Origin: Mycobacterium sp. JS623
GTDB lineage: Bacteria > Actinomycetota > Actinomycetes > Mycobacteriales > Mycobacteriaceae
Direction: 5' to 3'
Length of the DNA: 64,000 nucleotides
Assembly: GCF_000328565.1 (NCBI RefSeq)
Contig: NC_019966.1
Coordinates: forward strand, 1,302,001 to 1,366,000
Part shown: in pieces, positions 57,844 to 64,000 of the stretch
Layout of the letters: every line of letters starts with the position of its first letter
How positions within the stretch are numbered: the stretch's first letter is position 1
The notes under the pieces: generated by a model
What the model was told of the DNA's origin: nothing
Seen by the model: the letters and a program-made list of their open reading frames with translations, nothing else
Database searches by the model: none
Translations under genes and position numbers: made by a program

Positions 57844-58575
57844 CTAGGCCTCGTCGTCAGCGGTGGAGCGTGGAAGATTGTCAGTCGACGGCGTGCCGAA
57901 TAGCATGAACACCTGGCTCTGGAGGAACCATTTCTTAATCGGTAATGGCGAGAACTCGACACGCTCGGTCCGAAAGCTGTCCGAGAATCTCTTTGCCGTG
58001 ACACGCCAATCGTAGCCGCGGTGGGAGGATTTGATGTCCGTAGCTCTGGTGGCCGGCCGGCCCAGAAACGCCGCGCGCAAAAGCTCCGCGAGCGGGGTCG
58101 CCGGCTTCCGGCGGTGCAGAATGGCGCGGCTTCCCTCCTTCAGTAGGAGTATCGGTCCCATCTCAATGGGCACCGATATCAAGAGTTTGCCGTCCGGCCG
58201 CAATACTCGGGTAGCGAATTCGATGAACTCCTCAGTTTCAGGCGCCGTCAAATGCTCGCACACCTCGAACGCGGTGAGAATACTGACTGAGCTGTCGCCG
58301 ATGGACGCGGAATCGGCGACGACCTCGAAGTCGTCGTATTGTGCCGGCATATACGGGTCATAGCCCAACAATTTGACGTCGGGCTGAGAAGCCTTGATCT
58401 CAGCGGCGAGATTGTGGAGGAACAGGCCGGGTCCGCACCCATAATCCGAGAGAGTCGCCGAGCCGGTTAAATATGGCTTCACAAAACCTACGGACTTCTT
58501 CATCCGCTCGCGATGGGCGAACCGCGCAATCGGATTGGGATTTGCTACGGTTTGCTTCTCGTAGGAAACAGCCAC
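57844..58575 (-). CDS. Class I SAM-dependent methyltransferase
   Basis: From GTG 58575 this encodes about 243 residues. LSDYGCGPGLFLHNLAAEI is motif I for AdoMet binding, LLGYDPYMP is motif II, and ILTAFEVCEHLTAPE follows. The frame extends to 58704, but the segment before VAVSYEKQ is less convincing. The C-terminus SHRGYDWRVTAKRF resembles sugar-modifying methyltransferases. It heads the minus-strand set with the Wzz-like and hydrolase genes and presumably methylates a polysaccharide sugar. Confidence 0.8.
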   Translation of the reverse strand: MAVSYEKQTVANPNPIARFAHRERMKKSVGFVKPYLTGSATLSDYGCGPGLFLHNLAAEIKASQPDVKLLGYDPYMPAQYDDFEVVADSASIGDSSVSILTAFEVCEHLTAPETEEFIEFATRVLRPDGKLLISVPIEMGPILLLKEGSRAILHRRKPATPLAELLRAAFLGRPATRATDIKSSHRGYDWRVTAKRFSDSFRTERVEFSPLPIKKWFLQSQVFMLFGTPSTDNLPRSTADDEA

Positions 58576-59056
58576 GGTTTCGCTCCAGCTAGTCGGCCAA
58601 TGGTTCACAGACGCTAACACGCGCGGTTCCGAACAAGAGCCGAACTGCCGCGAAAGCACAAAAGCAAGCCTCCGCGGTCGAAGCTGCTTTGACCGCAGCA
58701 ACATGCGATGACGGGCGTCGTGGCCCCAGTTGCGCTTCCAACAGCAAAGTTATAACTATCGATCTAGCACTACTGATTCGGTGGTTGGCAATCCATTACC
58801 GATGTCGGTCCCGCCAGCAAGCCCTACCAGCGGCAAGCGCGCCTGTGGTACCGGAAGCCCTGGTGCTGGCAAATTGAATGTGTAGGATTTCCACGGTGAC
58901 GACGCTGAACGCGGCCGTCATACACGGTCATGCAGTCCGTTTGGGTAGGCCGCGCGGCGGGTCTTGTCGAGCGCCGCGGGGCTTCAGCGAAGTGAAACCA
59001 ATACACTGTGACACCTGCTGTGCTCAATGGAAGAAAACTTTGTCGGGAGGTGAGGC
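58576..59056. other. 481-bp divergent control region of the polysaccharide block
   Basis: No convincing gene is present. The stretch 58741-58800 is AT-rich (AAAGTTATAACTATCGATC). TACACT at 59002-59007 is a possible -10 for the plus-strand unit starting at 59057, whose ribosome site GGGAGG lies near 59045. It probably drives both divergent units. Confidence 0.5.
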
Positions 59057-60079
59057 GTGCGACGGAGCGTACTCGCTCGGGTGCTGCTCCATAACCTAGA
59101 GGCTGTGGCGGTTGCACTGATCCTCGGTGCGCTGGTTGGGCTCATATATTCGCTTATTCAGCCCCCCTCGTATTCCGCCACCGCACGGGTCATGGTCATC
59201 GCGCAGCGCGGTGGAGGGACGTTCGATGAGCTGGCAACGTCCTATCTCACCCAGCGACGGGTAGAGAATTACCGGACACTTCTCACCAGCGTGAGCCTGC
59301 TCGACCGAGCGATCACGTCTCACGGATTGCCCGCGTCGTCAAAGGAACTCGCTGACAATTTGACGGTGGGATCGCCGAAAGACACCTCGTTGATCGAGAT
59401 AACCGTTTCGGCCCCATCTCCCGCGCTGGCAGCGGATTTCGCCAGCGCCATCGCGCAAGAGTTCAGCGCCGCCTCGGCCCAGCTTGAGGGCAAGGCCCCG
59501 ATTCACTCGAAACTGGTCGCGTACGCCGACCTTCCGACCCGCCCGGACAAGCCACGGACCACGTTGAACATCATCAATGCGGCGCTCGTCGGTGCGGTGA
59601 CCGCAATGGCTCTCGCCGTCTACGGTGCCCGCACGAACCCCCGGTTGTCTTATTTGCCCGAAATCTCAACCATTGGTGGTGTTGCGATCCTGGGGCAGAT
59701 GTCCATCGACAAGCAGATGTTCTCGGCGGGCCAGCGGTCAGCCGCTCGACAGACCGCGGCGGTCAAGATCAACACAGATCGGCTCGCCGAGCGGCTCCTG
59801 GCAACGGGCTGGGTCGATCAGGACGTTGAGGTCGTCTGTCGGGATCGCCGCCTCGGTGATTTGGTGGCTGACATGCTGAAACGATCGCTTACCGACAGGG
59901 CCCCTGTGTTGGCCACCGGCCGCACCGTGTCGACTTCGAAGGCGGCCGGGGTGGCCGGAGCTAACATGCGGGTAGGGGTCATGGCCGCCGCTACGCGATG
60001 GCAGGATGCGAAAACGTTCGTCGAAGAATTGCAGCAGCACGGTGAGCGCCACGCGCTGGTCATCGTGTATCAGCGGTAG
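59057..60079 (+). CDS. Wzz/Wzc-like co-polymerase with a degenerate cytosolic domain
   Basis: This 340-residue protein has a membrane helix at residues 14-34, the periplasmic region YSATARVMVIAQRGGGTFDELA near 39, and a second helix near 172-192. A cytosolic domain of about 150 residues follows. In that domain VEVVCRDRRLGDLVADMLKRSL and MRVGVMAAATRWQDAKTFVEELQQHG align by layout with the BY-kinase (CpsD) fold, but no Walker A or Tyr cluster is visible. It may be a pseudokinase. The GTG start has GGGAGGTGAGG upstream. Confidence 0.75.
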   Translation: MRRSVLARVLLHNLEAVAVALILGALVGLIYSLIQPPSYSATARVMVIAQRGGGTFDELATSYLTQRRVENYRTLLTSVSLLDRAITSHGLPASSKELADNLTVGSPKDTSLIEITVSAPSPALAADFASAIAQEFSAASAQLEGKAPIHSKLVAYADLPTRPDKPRTTLNIINAALVGAVTAMALAVYGARTNPRLSYLPEISTIGGVAILGQMSIDKQMFSAGQRSAARQTAAVKINTDRLAERLLATGWVDQDVEVVCRDRRLGDLVADMLKRSLTDRAPVLATGRTVSTSKAAGVAGANMRVGVMAAATRWQDAKTFVEELQQHGERHALVIVYQR

Positions 60080-60117
60080 CTAGAGCATGGATCAAATGGG
60101 ACGGAGAATTGGCGTAG

Positions 60118-60834
60118 ATGGGTGGTAAGAGGCCAAATGTGTTCGTTTCGCTGTTTGCGTGGCTACTGCCATCCTCGGCGTTAAAGACCTGGGTCTTGCG
60201 CCGGTTGGGCAACGAGATCGGCGAAAACGCGTTCCTCGGGCCAAATTTGGTATGGAATTGCGGAAACTTTTCGGTGGGTGACGACACCATCGTCGATCCC
60301 TTCAACCTGTTCAAAGGCCTGGCGCGCGTCGAGCTGGGCTCGCGAGTGCGCATCGGCCGCTATAACCAGTTCTCCGCGGTGCCGGCCTATCAGCAATTCA
60401 GCGACAAGGTCGGTTTGTTCATCATGCGTGATATCAGCCTGGTCACGAACAGGCACTACATCGACTGCTCGGGGCAAGTAATCATCGGTCACCACGCTGC
60501 CGTGGGGGGGATGCGCACCATCATTCAGAGCCACGAATTCGACCTCGCAGCGTCCGGTGCCACCATCGGCAAGGTCACCGTGGGGGAGTACGCGATGACG
60601 GGTGCCTGCTGTCTACTTCTCAAGGATTCGTTTGTGCCGCCGTACTCCGTTCTCGCCGCTGGCACCGTGATGTCGAGGCAGCGGGAAAACGGCGACGCCA
60701 GGCGCGGGCTTTACGGTGGAGTCCCGGCGAAATTCATCCGGGAGTTGCCTGACCTGGACTGGTACAGAGATGACGACGTGGTGAGGCCCGTGAAGCCGTT
60801 CGACGATGCTGCCTTTCGGCTGGACGGGTCATGA
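60118..60834 (+). CDS. Left-handed beta-helix O-acyltransferase
   Basis: This 238-residue hexapeptide-repeat protein contains IGENAFLGPNLVWNCGNFSVGDDTIVDPFNLFK (split over residues 38-70), VRIGRYNQFSAVPAYQQF near 80 and the C-terminal VMSRQRENGDARRGLYGGVPAKFIRELP. The last segment is the typical end of sugar O-acetyltransferases. It follows the co-polymerase gene and overlaps the next gene's ATG. It would decorate the repeat unit or polymer. Confidence 0.82.
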   Translation: MGGKRPNVFVSLFAWLLPSSALKTWVLRRLGNEIGENAFLGPNLVWNCGNFSVGDDTIVDPFNLFKGLARVELGSRVRIGRYNQFSAVPAYQQFSDKVGLFIMRDISLVTNRHYIDCSGQVIIGHHAAVGGMRTIIQSHEFDLAASGATIGKVTVGEYAMTGACCLLLKDSFVPPYSVLAAGTVMSRQRENGDARRGLYGGVPAKFIRELPDLDWYRDDDVVRPVKPFDDAAFRLDGS

Positions 60835-61589
60835 GTAGCGGACTTCGGATCATCTCGCTCATCGCGGTCCTCGTCTTGGGCGTTGCCGCCGCGTTGCTGG
60901 TGGTATTCCGAAACACCGACCTGCCGACCAAGCGCGCACCCTTCACGAACGTGACGTATACCTATGGCAACCCGCCGAGTTCCGACGGAGCCGGCTATGC
61001 CATGAATTTCAAGGACGCGGACCCCGCCGACCCGGTGGGAGCGGGCATCCGGGTCCTCACGGTCGGCGACGTGAGTGCCGGCCCCAAGCTGGCCGGCCAG
61101 GAAATGACACAGGGCGTCTCCCAATCGGACAGCGCCGCAACCTATTTCGAGAAACAATTCCCTCAGCCGGTCACCCGGATCGGGATCGACACCACGCTGC
61201 CTCCTGAAGCTGGCCAAAACGTCGTGGTGGCGATGATCATCGCCGACGGACCACTGCCAGCCGAATTCAGCGGAAAGTCGCCCCGGCCCAACGTCGGTGT
61301 GCACCTTGTGATTACACGTCAACAATGGGAACTGGGAGTGTGGCCGACCAACGGCCAACTGGAGGTCATTGCCGCTGGCGTGTTCGATACGAGACGGTTC
61401 TTTCAGCCACTGCGCTACGAGGTATACCGGGACGGGCCCACTGTTCGCATCGTCCAGCCCGACGGGAAGACGGCGCTGGTCTCCGACCAACGAATCGCGG
61501 AATACTCCGGGAATTGGGGGGTATGGGAGATATTCCAGCAGGGCAGGGGCACGCCCAGTCCGCTCATTCGCTCGTGGTGGGCGCAATGA
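60831..61589 (+). CDS. Membrane-anchored extracytoplasmic protein of unknown function
   Basis: This 252-residue protein has a single N-terminal membrane helix (about residues 6-25) and an all-beta-looking outer domain: DADPADPVGAGIRVLTVGDV, ATYFEKQFPQPVTRIGIDTTLPP and IAEYSGNWGVWEIFQQGRG are notable segments. No family is recognised. The ATG overlaps the acyltransferase stop (ATGA), and the Wzy-like gene follows 16 bases later, so it belongs to the assembly unit. A carbohydrate-binding or assembly-scaffold role is only inference. Confidence 0.72.
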   Translation: MSSGLRIISLIAVLVLGVAAALLVVFRNTDLPTKRAPFTNVTYTYGNPPSSDGAGYAMNFKDADPADPVGAGIRVLTVGDVSAGPKLAGQEMTQGVSQSDSAATYFEKQFPQPVTRIGIDTTLPPEAGQNVVVAMIIADGPLPAEFSGKSPRPNVGVHLVITRQQWELGVWPTNGQLEVIAAGVFDTRRFFQPLRYEVYRDGPTVRIVQPDGKTALVSDQRIAEYSGNWGVWEIFQQGRGTPSPLIRSWWAQ

Positions 61590-61605
61590 CAACAGAGGAT
61601 AGCCA

Positions 61606-62919
61606 ATGACCGTCGCGCTTCTTGTGACGTCCACGATCGCCATCGCGATCGCAATCTGGGACCCACGCCCGCTGCTCAAGGAAGCGGACACCCTGATCGT
61701 GATCTGGATCGTGGCGCTGGCCGCTTGGCCGTACATCGTCATTTATTGTGTGGCGCCATTCTTTTGGGCAGATGCTGCCGAGGCCGGCGTTTTGTCGCCG
61801 GCACTCCAATTCATTCCTGCCGCCGCGGTTTCTGCCATCGCATTGTTTTCGGCGCTCCGGGAAAAGCAGGTCGATATCAGCCTGCCCGCGGCGCTCGTCG
61901 GAGTCTCGATTGTATTTGCCGCTGTAGCTATCGGGGCATCTGGTTTCTCGAAGGTCATAAATTTCGGCCTGGCGGTTAGCCTTTATGCGGGAGTCATCTT
62001 GAAGTGGCGAAAGGTGACCCTGAGGTCCGTCGGCGTGGGTGCGCTAATAAGTTTGTCTTTGATGGCGCTGGCCACAACTATCGGAGCGGTCGCCAATAGC
62101 AGCGCGGTGGTGGCACCATGCCGCCAAGACAAGTGCGGACTGGTCAGTGAAGCGTTGACTTCGCCATTCGCTGGTAATGGGAACGTGTTGGGCATGGCGA
62201 CGACATTGCTCGTGCCGTTTGCGTTCGCGGTGTTGCCGGCCTGGCGTTCGCTCATCGTCGTGGCGGGAGTGGGAGGCCTGCAGTTCTTGGCAGGCAGCCG
62301 GACAGCGATGTTCGCCTTGGCGGTCGGCGTCGCGGGATTGGTGGTCATCTCACTTTGCCGAACCATACGGGCGCGTCTGGTTGCCGCCACACTTGCGCTA
62401 GTCGTCGGCTTCGCGGCGTCATTGCGTTTCATGTTTGTGAATTACAGCGGCTCGACGGATAGCTACCGAGGTTATCTCTGGGATATGGCCACCGAGGCGA
62501 TTCGCCGGGCACCGGTATTCGGCCACGGCCCCGGATATTGGTGGCAACTCAATGACAGCGCGCTTTTCCAGGCTAATTATTCGCCACACAACGGCTGGCT
62601 TGACTTGCTCACCGCGGTAGGGGCATGGGGCGTCATCGTCATTGTTGCAGGAATTATTGTGCAACTGTTAACTACCGCGCGTACCGCATTGCCGTGGCTG
62701 ATCGCTTATTATGCGACGGTATTATCTGTCGGCATGTTGGAGTCGCCATATGTCCCGTACTACTACGGGATTTTGCCCTTCACCGCAATTATGCCGCTGA
62801 TGATTTATGAGCCCAGGGAGTCAATGGATCCGGAGTTGGACGAAAATCTTTCGATCGTTCCAAGTATTCCGGTGGGCGAGAAGGTCGAAAACAAAGACCC
62901 GTCGACGGCGGCCATTTGA
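61606..62919 (+). CDS. Wzy-like O-antigen polymerase/ligase family membrane protein
   Basis: This 437-residue protein has about ten membrane helices and the large outer loop of the Wzy_C/WaaL family. YRGYLWDMATEAIRRAPVFGHGPGYWW lies near residue 285, and SPHNGWLDLLTAVGAWG near 325 contains the conserved loop His. It polymerises lipid-linked repeat units. The N-terminus LLVTSTIAIAIAIW is the first helix; the C-terminal tail after about 405 is cytosolic and acidic. Polymerase versus ligase is not decided by sequence; an initiating transferase, flippase and co-polymerases favour polymerase. Confidence 0.82.
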   Translation: MTVALLVTSTIAIAIAIWDPRPLLKEADTLIVIWIVALAAWPYIVIYCVAPFFWADAAEAGVLSPALQFIPAAAVSAIALFSALREKQVDISLPAALVGVSIVFAAVAIGASGFSKVINFGLAVSLYAGVILKWRKVTLRSVGVGALISLSLMALATTIGAVANSSAVVAPCRQDKCGLVSEALTSPFAGNGNVLGMATTLLVPFAFAVLPAWRSLIVVAGVGGLQFLAGSRTAMFALAVGVAGLVVISLCRTIRARLVAATLALVVGFAASLRFMFVNYSGSTDSYRGYLWDMATEAIRRAPVFGHGPGYWWQLNDSALFQANYSPHNGWLDLLTAVGAWGVIVIVAGIIVQLLTTARTALPWLIAYYATVLSVGMLESPYVPYYYGILPFTAIMPLMIYEPRESMDPELDENLSIVPSIPVGEKVENKDPSTAAI

Positions 62920-63017
62920 TCGGCCCGAGCATACAGCGACGTAGGTGTCCTGGCGGGTCGGTGACCCCCGAGGTTCACAGACAACGGGTAGCGGTCGACG
63001 CATCGCTCAAATTCCCA

Positions 63018-63023
63018 TACACT
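63018..63023 (+). promoter_or_regulatory. Possible leaderless -10 (TACACT) for the last methyltransferase
   Basis: TACACT is seven bases before GTG 63031, and TCGACG lies 17 bases further upstream as a weak -35. The same hexamer occurs before the genes at 39651, 59057 and on the minus strand before the GtrA gene. Confidence 0.4.
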
Positions 63024-63030
63024 CTCCACG

Positions 63031-63777
63031 GTGAATCATGGTGAGTTGGTGCGCCGGTACTTTCCCGAGGCTCACGTCAATGGCTTCAGCCATATTGACG
63101 GAACTGTCATCTTCTACACACAAATCCGTGCCGCTTTAAAGCCGACTGATCGCGTGCTCGATTTCGGTGCAGGTCGAGGTGAATCGCTCTGGGACGATAC
63201 CGTCGAGTACCGCCGCGAGTTGTGCAATCTTCAGGGAAGTTGCGCTCATATAGAGGGATGTGACCTCGACAAGGTCGTGCTGGAGAATCCGTTCGTTGAT
63301 CACGCCGAAGTGGTGACCATTGGCCAGCCGCTCCCTTACCCCGACCATTCGTTCGACATCGTCATAGCGCGGGCGGTATTTGAGCACGTCAGCGAGCCTG
63401 ATTGGGTGGTCCAGGAGCTACTCAGGGTGGTCAAGCCAGGAGGGCTCATAGCGGCAACCACGCCCAACAAGACCGGCTATATCGGCCTGGCGGCGCGATT
63501 GGTACCCAACAGGTTTCACGTCGCCGCCCTCAGCAAAATCCAGCCCACTCGCAAGCCCGAGGACGTTTTTCCGACCCGATATTTGCTCAACACGCCGAAG
63601 GCTTTACAGCGGGCATTTGGGCATGCCGCGGACGTCTTTGTGGCGCGGACCTCGCCAGAACCCGCGTACCACTTCGGGTCGCCGTTTCTATTCCGAGTGA
63701 TGATGTTGGTCGCGAGGGTTCTTCCGAGTTGGCTGCAGCCCACCCTTTATGTATATATCCGGGCGCACGCCGCTTAG
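63031..63777 (+). CDS. Class I SAM-dependent methyltransferase
   Basis: This 248-residue methyltransferase has motif I VLDFGAGRGESLWD near residue 44, motif II IEGCDLDKVV near 73, FDIVIARAVFEHVSEPDWVVQELLRVVKPGG near 108 and TTPNKTGYIGLAARLVP. The GTG start has little leader. It is the last gene visible and probably modifies the polysaccharide or its precursor. The 220 bp after it hold no gene; a weak inverted repeat ACTAAAC/GTTTAGT lies at 63962-63986. Confidence 0.82.
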   Translation: MNHGELVRRYFPEAHVNGFSHIDGTVIFYTQIRAALKPTDRVLDFGAGRGESLWDDTVEYRRELCNLQGSCAHIEGCDLDKVVLENPFVDHAEVVTIGQPLPYPDHSFDIVIARAVFEHVSEPDWVVQELLRVVKPGGLIAATTPNKTGYIGLAARLVPNRFHVAALSKIQPTRKPEDVFPTRYLLNTPKALQRAFGHAADVFVARTSPEPAYHFGSPFLFRVMMLVARVLPSWLQPTLYVYIRAHAA

Positions 63778-64000
63778 CTACGCTAAGCCGCTTTGCCACT
63801 CAGCTGATGATGCGTCGGCGCAACGGCCAATTTTTCCGCCTCCGTCGGCTTCTCCACGGCCGGCTGTGGGGCTGGGAGTGAGCCGCAATAGTGGTCCCGG
63901 CCAGCGGATACTCTGGCTTCGTTAGATGGACAGCTCGCGCTAGGAAACGGCGACGGGCAGTACTAAACGGCTGCGGGATGTTTAGTCGGCTAATTTGCAG

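Overview
The window is a high-GC actinobacterial chromosome segment, almost certainly from a non-tuberculous Mycobacterium/Mycolicibacterium. The order of its core genes closely follows the M. tuberculosis stretch Rv3297 to Rv3274c as I know it: nei, lhr, a TetR gene, pcd, an Rv3292-type gene, lrp, lat, usfY, rsbW/usfX, sigF, accA3, a SufE gene, sseA, maf, accE5, accD5, birA, an Rv3278c-type PH-domain gene, a GtrA gene, purK, purE and fadE25. The left edge has the end of an Rv3230c-type reductase and desA3. No rRNA, tRNA, CRISPR array, transposase or integrase was recognised.

Layout. 1-9.6 kb: fatty-acid desaturation, then the lhr-NMO-SDR-nei strand and a TetR gene. 9.6-13.1 kb: a GH65 phosphorylase/hydrolase coupled to a beta-phosphoglucomutase-like HAD enzyme. 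13.2-17.9 kb: a compact lysine catabolism module (Lat, Pcd and a DUF1338/HglS-type 2-oxoadipate enzyme) with its own Lrp regulator. 18-26.2 kb: a general stress locus with a PAS-ANTAR regulator, UsfY, a CsbD protein, a glycosyltransferase, topoisomerase IB, RsbW, SigF and a STAS protein, carrying several SigF-type promoter matches. 26.3-30.2 kb: a degraded accessory stretch with remnants of an ABC ATPase, a KDPG aldolase and a PfkB sugar kinase around an intact D-amino-acid deaminase-like gene. 30.2-49.7 kb: core acyl-CoA carboxylase, sulfur-transfer, biotin and purine genes, interrupted by three blocks of polysaccharide genes. 49.9-63.8 kb: a long polysaccharide block.

Main message. The inserted blocks together encode what looks like a complete Wzx/Wzy-type exopolysaccharide assembly line: a polyprenyl-phosphate sugar-phosphate transferase (39651-41141), nucleotide-sugar enzymes including the GDP-L-fucose pair gmd/fcl, three glycosyltransferases, a flippase, a Wzy-like polymerase, two chain-length co-polymerases without an intact tyrosine kinase, two O-acyltransferases, two methyltransferases, a secreted clan-A glycoside hydrolase and an SGNH-like lipoprotein. 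The blocks are interleaved with conserved genes. This arrangement is the strongest candidate for an undescribed system here.

Regulatory signals that can be read directly include leaderless starts (TANNNT six bases before the start codon) for lrp, lat, the PAS-ANTAR gene, the PH-domain gene and the TetR gene; a perfect bidirectional terminator between usfY and csbD; a palindrome in the lat promoter; and a perfect 12-bp palindrome before fadE25.
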